In this document: in pieces, positions 54,128 to 64,000 of the stretch | Layout of the letters: the number at the start of each line of letters is the position of its first letter | Position numbering within the stretch: the stretch's first letter is position 1 | Assembly (NCBI GenBank): GCA_037367355.1 | Contig: CM074698.1 | Span: 682,001-746,000, forward strand | Length of the DNA: 64,000 nucleotides | Direction of reading: 5' to 3' | Source of the DNA: Neoscytalidium dimidiatum | Lineage: Eukaryota; Ascomycota; Dothideomycetes; Botryosphaeriales; Botryosphaeriaceae | Translations under genes and position numbers: made by a program | Notes under the pieces: generated by a model | Databases searched by the model: none | Seen by the model: only the letters and a program-made list of their open reading frames with translations | Told to the model about the DNA's origin: nothing

Positions 54128-57100
54128 GCACCTTTTTAAAACAAAAGAAGACTTGGCTTCTGCCAAATTACTGTTGAAGACAAAGGACCTCCCGAACGCT
54201 TTACGTGTCTGAATAATTACCGGATCAGTTGGAGACGATATCGAAAGATTGTGCTCTCGTTGTAATGCTTCTTTCCTACCTCTGCTCTTCCGGTCGGGGA
54301 AGAGCATTTTCCTCGTCTTCTTTTCTTTCCGCTCGTCCCGTTATGGCCTCGTATTGATACCTATTTTTGTTCTTTTCTTCTACTTCTTCCTGACTGAGAC
54401 GTTAGGTAGGATGGAAAAATTGTCAAAGTGGTATGAGCAGAAGGATTTGAGGTGAAGAGAAAAGAAAAAGCTGGCCTACGTGTGTTCTCCCTGCCACTTT
54501 CACGGCCCCTGGATGATGTATGGAGGGGTGGGCCTTTGTTCGTCTTTTCACCCGTATGAACGTTTCCCTTTTTGCCTTGCTCGCGTTCACATCCCCTGTT
54601 GCGTTATATGTTTTATGTCGGTGTGTTTTTGAGCCCATTGTTTCTGTTTTGCGAGCTACGAACATGAAAAGATTAAACTCTCTACTCTTTCTTGGTTCTT
54701 CTGATTTTTTTTTTTCCTCTTGTCTTTCTTACGCACTGCAACATACATCTACCCTCCCGATCGTCTATCTGAAATTCTCTTCTCTTTCTAGTCTTTTGAG
54801 GCGCCGGTGACCCTGAAAATGGGCCACAGTTGTCTCGGGGAGCTGGAAAGGGAAGGGCTTCTTCTACCTTGTTCTTTCAACCCCCACCTCTTCTCTTTCT
54901 CTCTCCCGTGTATCCATACGTTTGTTGTGTTGTGCATCTCTGTTGTTGTCGGTTTTCAGCGTTGGCGTCGGGGATTGCGCTCGGATGGACGGATGGATTG
55001 ACTGATGGGATGGGTTGGAGGAATGGGTGGAGGAAAAGTTCAGGTTGGATGGGCGGTAGGCCGTGTCGTGTTCGCGTTTTGATGGATTAAAGATGTGTGA
55101 TGACGGGATGGGCGGCTGGACGGACGGTGGGCACGGATGAAACGGATCTCCTTTTTGTTCTTTTACCCTTTTTCTATCTATCTTCTCTCTACTTGCGAAC
55201 ACTACACTACACTTACACTATACACCTCGACACCTAAACAACAAGCCATCATCTTCACCGCCTCATATACATACCTTCCTCTCTGTCCCTCTCCGCGTCC
55301 GAGCCGAAACACTTGACTTCTGAGTGCGCCATTAAAGACTATAAAAACTTTGTTGAAGGGGAGATTGATGTTTCTCTTTTCCTTCGGGGGTTCGGCTTTC
55401 TGCTTTGTTGTATGGATAGGGTAGGATAGATCAAGATGAGACGGTTAGCATTTGACTTTTTCTAGAATGATTATCGTGGAAAAAAAAAAATAAGTGCGTC
55501 CGCTTGAGTGATTGTTCAGCTCGTGATGGTGTTGCGTTATGGATGATTTGCCTTCCCCACCATCCTCTTCCGCCCAGTCCTTCCCGGCTGGCGTTTGTCT
55601 ACAGCCTTTCGTGAAGGTATGGCAGACGAGCCTGAGCTATTCATGCGAATTGAATTATCTATTGCGTCGTCTGTCCGCTGTAGTAAGGTAAGTTCGTGTG
55701 CTGGTGGTTGTAAATCGCGGAGGGTGTTGTCGCGTTCTATAACTTCTTGCCATTACTTCCGATTGCTGAAGGATAACCGTGCTAAGGCACTATCAGCGAC
55801 TCATCCATTTCGTCTGCGTTCCAGTGAAAAAAAGGATCCCGAAAAGGCAAAGCTATGATGATGGAGGAATGATAAACATTTACACTGCCGAGAACTTATT
55901 GTGAACGCAAGAGATAATTCTGTAGCTTGTCAGAAGCATCATTCAAGTGGAAGTGAGGTCACAATGTATTGCTGGACGGTGGAGTTCGATTTTACTGTTC
56001 ACGACTTTTTGCAAGATATTTCGTGATACAGTATATATATTGAAGCGCACTCGGGGTTCGTATTTTGCAGGCATGGCTGATGTTGAAATTCGGCATCAAG
56101 TCTCCTCTGCCGTAGAAAAAAAACAATTAACCCATGGTATGACATGCGTGTCCAGATCGTATCCTCTTTAGAGCGTCTAGATGCTCTTCCAGTTCAGTAC
56201 GCATTCGAACGAGACATCGTTTCAATCCAAAAGCAAAAAGAGAGAAACAAAATGAGGGTCCCCGGAACATGGCGGACGTGCTCGACACTGGCCGGCCTTC
56301 TCAAGACAGACCACCTCGTCGACAGCAATGGGCACTCGACGTTTAGAACCGCCGCCATGACCTAAGGTATCAGTGAAGCTCTCCGAACCAGCTCCGCGCT
56401 TCTCCGTCAAAATACTCTGTGGATTCAGAAGAAGATGAGACACCCAAGATGAACAAGCGCACGGCCCACGCGCCGATGAGATTACGCCCGTCGCGAACGC
56501 AGAGACCCCGAATGTCATTAAACACTCCCGCAACAAGCTCGAATTACCAGACATCAATTTTTCAACAAAAGAAAAAACGGCTGGCTGTCAATGATCGAGC
56601 GCGCGCTGTCGAAGTTGCACCGCACACCACGATCCGGATGCTAAACCCGCCCCAACCCGATTTTGATCTGCCCCCGGACCATGCGGAAAAACCCCACTCA
56701 CCTCTGACAAAAAAAAACCCCGCTCATCGCGATCGTCGCTCTTCGATGTTAGAGGAACAGCGGTTGTCTCATTCGCCACGGGGGAGACCTGTGACGGGGT
56801 CGGCAGAGGCGCGGTATTGGCGGGTGGGGGGAAGGCAGGGCGACGCTCCCTCGAAGCGAGGTGGACGGTACGGGCAGGCGATTGTCAATGGCTGCGCCGA
56901 GGCTTGAATTCTGTACGTGGTGGCTATAGAAGACGGCGTTATTTGTCTGTAGCGAGGCTATTGGGCTCTGGTAAGAGCTGTAAGAGGGCTGGCGCTATTG
57001 CACTGCGCACAAGAGCTGGTGTCCGTTGGCGCCGGGGCGGAAAAAAAGGGCGGCATCGGGGATTGCGGAGGTGGAAGCGCGCGGGTGAGGGTGAGCGAAG

Positions 57101-60100
57101 TGCTCTGCAAGCTCGGTACGCGTGCCTGCCTTGCGGATCGGTTCGAGGCTTCGAGGGTTACCGCATGTGACCTGCGTTCGCACGGTCGACGTTGGAATGC
57201 GGCGAGTGCGGGCGTTACAGAGCGTCAATCTGGGCATGCGATCTGCGGAGCACATCCGTGCATATAACTCGAAGACTATTATGAAGTGAGTTGTGATGAA
57301 AAGGAGGGGAAGAAGCGAGTGTAAGCGTTCAGGGGTGAGGCGACACATGTGCCTATAGCAATTTCAGCCCCGACTATAGCTGGCATGCACGTCATTTTCT
57401 GACCATGACGTCAAATGGTCGATGGAGGGGCAGCTACATCACAAGAAGACTTGCATAACAGTACAGTCTAATGATGGTGTCTGATGTTGCCTGCAACCGA
57501 GACCGATCCGGATGACCAATGTATCTGCATCAGAAGACGAATGCGAATGAGCAAAGCTATCTTTACGGTACAGAGTGCACTGATGATGTATACAGACCAT
57601 CCGGATCGCTATGTAGTGATGCATATTATGATCCCCTATGCAGTATGGACTGCAATATCTGGGCCAAATAGTGCGCAAATGACATTTTCAAGAAAGCAGA
57701 TTGGCAAGATGCAAAGTCTTTGGACGCAGACCCAAGGGAACGAACTGATATCGCGCTCCAGTCATTCACCGTGATTTTTGACGGAAAGACATGAAAGAGC
57801 AGTGAAGATCTGGGCCTTGATCCAGGCCACCGCTTTTCAACTGAGGGAAGCCGCCATACAAGGAGTTGCGCGGGGCGAAGATTAAAGCCACGCCCCTGTC
57901 GAGCGCCAGAAACTCCACGTGCCGTCACTGCTTGTCATGGGACAAGTCCTGGGATATCAGCTGTAAAAAGGCCTTGGTAAAGACGTACAGCTAAGCAATA
58001 CCCGCTCAACACATGACATCCACAAGAGTTTTCCGCAGCAAAAGCGGCGAACCTCCCTATAAGAGTTACGGCTACTCACCACCAAGAGCGTTGCTTACAC
58101 CAATCTGTCCATGACTATGGATTCGGTAGCCTTTCCAGAGTGCACTGGCTTCGGTTTTCCCAGGAGTTCCCAGGCAATGCCTGCGTGCCTCATCCGCTCC
58201 GCCGCGCTTCCATGATTGTCTGCCAACCTTGCACCGGCCAGCATCAGAAGGCAGTGGAGAAGCTCAACATCAGCTCCCCTTGATGGCAGCCATCATCCAT
58301 TTCCAGCGATTACCCGCACCATTGGTGATTCTCATTTCCTCTACTAGTGCGGTGTAGCTTCGTCCAAAGTCCTGCAGGGTAGATGCCGCGGCGTTGAAGA
58401 GTCAGGCTGCTCTTGGAGTTATAAGCAGTAGCAGCTGTCTCTGGGGCAGTTTTTGTTTTGGTCTGCGTACGAAGTCGGTGCATAGAGAATAATGGGCACA
58501 GATTTGGCTTTTTATGTTGCTTAAGGGTAGCAAGATGGCGGTGAAGCGTGTTAGTAACGCGAAAGCAAGTTTAGGTGCAACATGTTAAAAAGTCACTTGA
58601 GAGTGTACGAGAAACGAGAGATGCTGCGAAATTAAAATCACGCCACAACAGGTGCTGAGGAGTGATAGAGATATGATACTCTCCAAAGCTATTGGAATGC
58701 AGTCTGGTAAAGCCTGGGCAAGCAATTGTTGAGATATCCATTGGAGGGTACGAGCCGTGGCAAGAATGAGAAGTGAAAAGATGATTAATGTGACGAGTAA
58801 TGTGAGTGGGTGGCCTACCTCTGATGTTCTCATTCTTTAAGAGTGATGAGGTGCGATGACAGCACGTTAACCAAAGCAGTGCTCACCTTGCCGATATACA
58901 GTGATATTTTCAGACCTACAGCATCCATTTACAAAAGCCTGCGCGTCTTGTTACTTTCGTCGCTCACAGTTTTTCCGTCTCGTGGTTCGGTTGCCAAAGC
59001 ATCGTCGCGCTTGTTATCGCGGGATCCTCACACTCGAGCGGTCCGACATCGTATCGCCATCTCGTGATACACATCTCCGCCTCCATGTAGCTGAAACGCA
59101 TTTCTCCGACAGAGGGAACCGAGGAGTAGAGTACTTATACGAAGCGGGGACAAAACGTTCTCAAAGCAGAATGAAAAGCCACACTTGTCTCAAGCCGTCT
59201 TGGGGTTTTGGGTAAAAGGGAAAAAATAGATGCGGCAGACATTTGCCTCGGCATGAATTGATCACCGCGGGCCGCAGCGACGGAATACAGCGACGAGACG
59301 GCATGCAGGATGAAGGATGCAGGAGTAGATCCGAGGGAGAACGTTATGTGCCAACTGTCAGAGAGTAGAGGTTTGAGGTGCGGCCTGGTGCGAAGGTGTT
59401 GAAGGAATGGGAAGGTGGCTGAGCGAGTCTCAACCGCAGCGCACGTCCTCGACCACCCGTGCACAGCAGGAAGAGAGAGCAGATTACCATTCGACAGCAC
59501 ATCCACTGCAGCGAAGACAATGAGGTCATTTCTCGACGCAAAGGCTGATCTACTGCCAGCGGTGAGATGTTGAGAAGGTTCTAGACGCCGGGCGCTCTGG
59601 CACGCCGGCGCACACAGATCGCCCGCCCTCTTCACCACCCTCCTGCGCCGTGCCGTGCTCTGTGCCTCATCGCCCCTCCCTGTGACGGGTTCCGCCCTGC
59701 AGGCACTCCGCGTCTTCGCCGCAGGCAGGCCAAGCTGGCCCACGATCAGCGAAAGCCGCAGGCGGAAATTTGCACAGAGCAGGCTAAGCAGGATGACGAA
59801 ACGCGTGGCTGCTCTGACGGGCTGCGCGATACGAAGAGAGACTATACAAGCTCAAGAGGAGCTGGCGATAACGAGATGATCAACCAAAAGCCGCAATAGC
59901 GGGGGTGTGGACGAGTAAATGAAGCGCGCGGCGAATGAGACGAGAGGAATATATTAGGCCGAATTAATACGGCTGGGCCACTTATTTTTTTTTCATTCGT
60001 TACTTACCGCTGCTGGTAAGTATACTTTTGCCCTCACCGGTTAAGTGCGCGGCGCCGCTGATTCGCGGATGCAGGGCCGGAGGGTGCGAGATTAGGGGCT

Positions 60101-61669
60101 CCGCTGAAATAAATGGATGAGAAGCTGGGCTACGGGCCTGGCGTGGCGCGATGGAAAAGAGTCATCGCAGGCCGTGGGGCGGTCAGTTTAAGGGGGACAT
60201 CTCCGGTCAGTGTTCTAGAAGGCGGTGATGAGAGGCGAATTGCCTGCAATGTGCGCAAGATTGAGAGTTCAATTGAGCAGCAGGCAGCGAGGACTGGGAA
60301 TTTTGTAGAGAAGATGAGCGGCCGATCGCGTCACGGGATTCGCTCTGTGGGTTTGGCTCTGAATTAAGGTTCGGACATTGGCTGATAGCGCGTGGCGGCC
60401 GGTATCCGGCAGCTTCGGGAGAGCGATAATAACAGGAAAAGAGCCGGCAGTCTTGGGGGCAACTTGGTCGGACGGGCTGGCGCCGGCCGTTGCAGCTGCT
60501 TCGAGCATTGCAGACACGCAATCGAAATGGCCGCCGGCCCAGGCCGTCGGTGGCCACGTCTCTGCGGCTTGGACCCGGCAGCGGCAGGTGGTGCAGGATT
60601 CTTTGACGGCGGGCGGGCACGGGCACGAGCACAGTGTTTGATGAGAGACAGCAGCAGCAGTGACTTGGCCGCGGTGAGGGCGAGTCTGAGAGTTTGAGAG
60701 TCCCGACTCCCGAGTCTCGACTGACGAGGCTGGGCCATGCTGAGGGCACGGAGACTGCGGCGCTTGGACGGTCTGCGAGACTCCGAAAAACGAGCTGGCT
60801 CAATGCCGAGCTGTGCGCGCGGGAGGTGCCACAGCATGCGCGCAGTCGGAGGAATGCGAGGAGGATGCCGTGTGGTATTTTCTGTCCTGATCTCTGCACA
60901 CGTCGCCCCGGCCCGCTTCCTCATCATCAGCGGCTTGGCGGCGACGTGTTGTGTGCAATAACGGCGGGCGTGTTGGACGGGGCGGGCTCTCTACAATATG
61001 GCTCGGAGATTTGTGCCTGGGATGGTGAGGGAAAGCGGCGGCGCCTGGGGGGATGATGTTGGTGGATGGTGAAACACCACCCTGCTCCTCGAAGCCCCAA
61101 AGACCCAGCCGCTGCGCCCTCGGCCCGCAGACCGCCACCAGAGCGCACAGAGACGAGTCGGCGAGAAGACAATGTGGCACGGCAGCGTCGCATCATGGGC
61201 TGCGCCATCGCCATGCAGGTACGAGGGACGACTGAGCTCAGAATGCAGCTGCTGATTTCCCGCCAGCGCGACTGATCGGCCGGGCGCATCAGGGCGCTGC
61301 CGTCGTCGTCGACCACCACGCGGCCAGCCGGCGGCCAAGCGCGCGGCGGACAAACGAGATTGAGCTGCTGAGATAAGGAAACATGGGAGCGAGGTGGCCA
61401 TGTGCGGGGGGGGCTGCGATGATCGAGGTGGCCGTCTGGGAGGTCGGCAGCGCAGCGACTCAGGAGGCGGAGCAACAGGCGCTTTGAGCGGGCGCCGAGC
61501 CCATGCGCACCGGCGCGACACGGGCAAGACGACGGCGAGCGCGGCCGCGACAGCTGGAGCCCAGAGAAACAGGCGGCCACGGCAGCAGTCAGGCAGGCGT
61601 ACAGTACGGCCCTCCCCGACCGCGGCTCACGAATCACGACTCAGCGCTCAGGATTCCGAGCAGCGCTCC

Positions 61670-61670
<1 letters not shown>

Positions 61671-61706
<36 letters not shown>
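61671..61706. repeat. (AGC)12 microsatellite
   Basis: Twelve perfect AGC (CAG/CTG) units in GC-rich sequence about 570 bases before the secreted protein gene. It reads as Ser or Gln runs in three frames, none of which I believe codes. Confidence 0.9.
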
Positions 61707-61707
<1 letters not shown>

Positions 61708-62039
61708 CGCACAACACCATCTCAGGCTGCGCAGCGGGCCAATGTGCGATTGATGCGGGCAGGCGATGTGGGTGCAAGCGCCGCGCATCCCGACGGGCGG
61801 GCGATGACAAGGGCGGCCGCTGCAGGTACGGGCTGTGGGTGGACGGGGCTGGTGGGCTTGTGGGCTTGTGGGCTGGCGGCGGCGCACCGGCGTGGGAGGC
61901 GCGACCGGGAGGCCCCTGCCTGGTGCTCCGTGCGGCTAGCCCTGTTCCTGGAGATCCATCGTGAAATTGCAGCCTGCAGGGTCCCCGGCCGCACCAGGCC
62001 TGTCTGTGCCAACCGCCCAAGGCCTTTTTACACGCGCTG

Positions 62040-62274
62040 TCTCCCCGCCTCTCCACCCTTCCCTTTCGCCTTCTCACCGAGCCTTCGTTCTGCACACTCG
62101 TTCAACGTCTCTCCGAGACACTTACTCTCCTTACTTCCAGTCGCTCATTCTGGGAATCGCCGGCTACCGCAGAATTGACTTCTGCTCGCGACCATCACCG
62201 TCCAATCACGACTCCTGAACGCTCAGTCCCCTCCAGCAGTCAATCGTCCGCCTAGCGCAGCACAGCACATCGAA
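62040..62274 (+). promoter_or_regulatory. C/T-rich promoter and leader of secreted protein gene
   Basis: Dense pyrimidine tracts (CTCCACCCTTCCCTTTCGCC and others) lead into a leader rich in CACAGCACATCGAA just before ATG 62275. The A at -3 and the strong CT tract are typical of well-expressed fungal genes. Confidence 0.4.
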
Positions 62275-63561
62275 ATGCAGCTCACCGGTGCCCTTTCCCT
62301 GGCTTTCGCCGCCGCCGCCGCCGCCTCGGCGCACGCTCCCTACCAGTTCGAGCGCAGGCAGTACAGCAACAGCTCTGCTTCTGTTGAAGCTGCCGCCGTC
62401 ACTCCCACCGAGTTCACCACCTCGACCGTGTACGCCACCCAGCTGTACACCGTCACCTCCTGCGCCCCGGAGGTCACCAACTGCCCGGCCGACTCCACCA
62501 AGGTCGTCACCAGCGTCATCGCCATCAGCACCACCGTGTGCCCTGTGACCGCTACCGAGACCCCCGCCGGCACCCCCTCTCCCGCCCTCTCCTCCACCGT
62601 CGATGGCGGCGCTGAGGCTCCCTACCCCACTCCCGCCGCCTCCGCCCCCGTCTCCGCCGAGTCCGTTCCTCTCGGCACTGGCTACTCGGCCGCTCCCAGC
62701 CCGTCCAGCGATGTCCAGGCTGAGACCGCTCCCGCCGGCCAGACCCCCACCGTCGTCACCAAGACCAGCGACACCACTCTGACCTACACCCTGGGCACTG
62801 GCTCTTCGACCACCGTTGTCACCACCACCATCAAGCACACCAGCACCGAGACTCTGTACTCGGTAAGCTTAATCTGTTTCGTTTCGAACTTTATGCGCAT
62901 GAGCTAACTCAATCCCCAGACCATCTACGCCACGAAGTCGACCCCGGCTCCCGCTGGCTCTGGTTCTGGTGCCGAGCCCACCACCACCATCTCCTCCACC
63001 TCGACCACCACCAAGGTCATGACCGTCTACCCCGTCTCTGGCACCCCTGGTGCTTCCGGCGATGTTTCCGCCGAGACCGCTGCCGAGTCTGGCAGCTGCG
63101 CTCCTAAGACCGTCACCGTTACCCAGTCTGCCGAGACCGTCACCGTGGTACGTATTCAGGCGCATCCGTGAAATTAGAGCATCCAGCTAACTTTGCAGAC
63201 CGTCACCCCCTCTGCTGACGTGCAGGACGCCGCCGCCACCCCGTCGGACGTCCCGCTGACCACCAGCACCGTCTACACCACCTTGGTGTCCACCTCCACC
63301 TCGGCTGGCATTGAGCACGTCGTCACCAAGACCGTCGCTCTGTACACCACCGTGTGCCCCGTCTCGGCCACCGCCACCCCGAGCGGCCACTCCGTCGCTC
63401 CCCTCCAGTCCAGCTACAGCGCCTACTACCCGACCCCGTCCCAGGACGTTGACGCTGCCGCTGTCTCCAGCACTCCTTGCGCCAGCACCGGCTTCATCAC
63501 CGTTTCCAAGGCCGGCGCCGCTGCCCCCAGCGGCTACCGCTTCCCCGCCAAGAAGTACTAA
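62275..63561 (+). CDS. Secreted Ser/Thr-rich cell-wall-type protein
   Basis: Three exons, 62275-62862, 62920-63147 and 63199-63561, with two phase-0 introns (GTAAGC...CCCCAG, GTACGT...CTAAC...TTGCAG), encode 392 residues. Residues 1-20 form a signal peptide ([20 protein letters not shown]), followed by a dibasic RR that could be a Kex2 site. The mature protein is Thr/Ser/Val/Pro-rich and built from repeats: [17 protein letters not shown]...[16 protein letters not shown] in exon 1 recurs as [14 protein letters not shown]...[16 protein letters not shown] in exon 3. Paired Cys occur in the repeats. The end ([10 protein letters not shown]) lacks a hydrophobic GPI tail. Codons almost always end in C or G, suggesting high expression. 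Likely an extracellular or wall protein; no enzymatic domain. Confidence 0.88.
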
Positions 63562-64000
63562 GCGTGCTTCGTATGTGACGGCTGCCAGATTTGTGCATGT
63601 ATGAAGATAGCGGTACATATCTCAAAAAGGCGCTGGACCGTTTGGATTTTCTTTTCAAATCAGGAGAGGGGAAGGCTTAGGAGTCTCAACCATTTTTGAG
63701 CGATTTGTTTTTTGATTTACTTTTACATCTAATCGCTGGTCGGTGTGCATCTGGACCGTGGCTCAGTGAGCCCGACCGATTTTTCCTTTCTTCACGCTAC
63801 GTCCTGTCAAGCTATTGGTAAAACAACACTCGATAGAATACCAGGGATATGCCCCAACATTTTCAAATTTTCGATTCTTATAAGACTCCCGAGTTCCTTT
63901 CTCCTGGTTTGAGGGATGAGAAAAAAGGAGGGGATGGTGCGTTCTCGTCTTCAGTCTGGCTTTTCGTTTTCCTTGTACACTGATACCTTCTTGTGCGCCT
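63562..64000. other. 3' flank of the secreted protein gene
   Basis: Non-coding, T-rich, presumably 3' UTR and start of the next spacer. No gene before the window ends. Confidence 0.5.

Larger units (their letters stand above)
54128..62274. other. 8-kb stretch with no convincing gene
   Basis: 54128-55600 is the likely long U-rich 3' region of the Ahc1-like gene (runs of T, TTTTTTTTT near 54707). 55600-59900 has mixed composition and only short frames; a hydrophobic 82-codon minus frame at 58585-58833 is the only one with a membrane-like pattern. 59900-62100 is GC-rich with long, overlapping, low-complexity frames on both strands and a CAG-type microsatellite. The last 250 bases (62030-62274) are C/T-rich and look like the promoter and leader of the secreted protein. 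Confidence 0.45.

Noticed and set aside
58585..58833. Hydrophobic 82-residue minus-strand ORF
   Set aside because: Could encode a small membrane protein, but it has no recognisable family, no neighbours to support it and sits in a gene-poor stretch.
60207..61637. Several 120-236-codon frames on both strands
   Set aside because: They overlap each other, are Arg/Pro/Ser/Ala-rich and follow the high GC content; no domain, no splice structure.

Overview
The window looks like chromosomal DNA of a filamentous ascomycete (Pezizomycotina; a Dothideomycete is possible but not proven). Evidence is short introns (48-175 nt) with GTRNGT donors and CTNAC-like branch points, widely spaced monocistronic genes, and recognisable conserved fungal genes: an RTA1-type membrane protein, Kish/KSH1, MLH3, an Ahc1-like C2H2 protein and a secreted Ser/Thr-rich protein. 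No rRNA, tRNA, CRISPR array or intact transposon was found by eye.

Region 1 (about 4.1-36.8 kb) is the notable part. Eleven members of one paralogous family lie in a row, all on the + strand: nine apparently intact (start codons at about 4153, 6390, 16100, 18330, 20386, 22645, 25442, 33210 and 35897) and two decayed (about 9117 and 31080). Each has a divergent, low-complexity, proline/serine/glutamine-rich N-terminal tail and a C-terminal domain of about 120-130 residues. The domain pattern is G-x-[IV]-x-[IVH], then W-x-[GN]-H-P-[AG]-[ILV]-[IV]-L, then a strand ending in T-S-[FW], then YLLI-D and PVL-x-L...TYVD. I cannot assign it to a named family with certainty. Strand order and key positions resemble the SH3-like barrel of PemK/MazF-type RNases, which is a hypothesis only. 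Some tails carry mRNP-type short motifs: a PAM2-like motif, a PPPGL GYF-ligand-like motif, an acidic DFPTLG motif and a Gln-rich exon.

Region 2 is interleaved with the family. It holds an RTA1-like gene on the minus strand and two carbohydrate-related pseudogenes arranged divergently (GH106-like C-terminal fragment, minus; Sde182/DUF1593-like, plus). Several of their stops are TGG to TGA or CAG to TAG changes, the type expected from repeat-induced point mutation (RIP). A three-exon alpha/beta hydrolase lies at 29.5-30.7 kb.

Region 3 (37-64 kb) is more ordinary. It has an unresolved minus-strand gene (37.8-38.7 kb), KSH1 with an ATG-only first coding exon, a divergent pair of BTB-like paralogues (one with an in-frame TAG), a conserved fungal hypothetical protein divergent from MLH3, the Ahc1-like gene, an 8-kb stretch without a convincing gene, and a spliced secreted cell-wall-type protein.

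All gene models come from manual reading of splice sites and frames; no transcript or database support was available.
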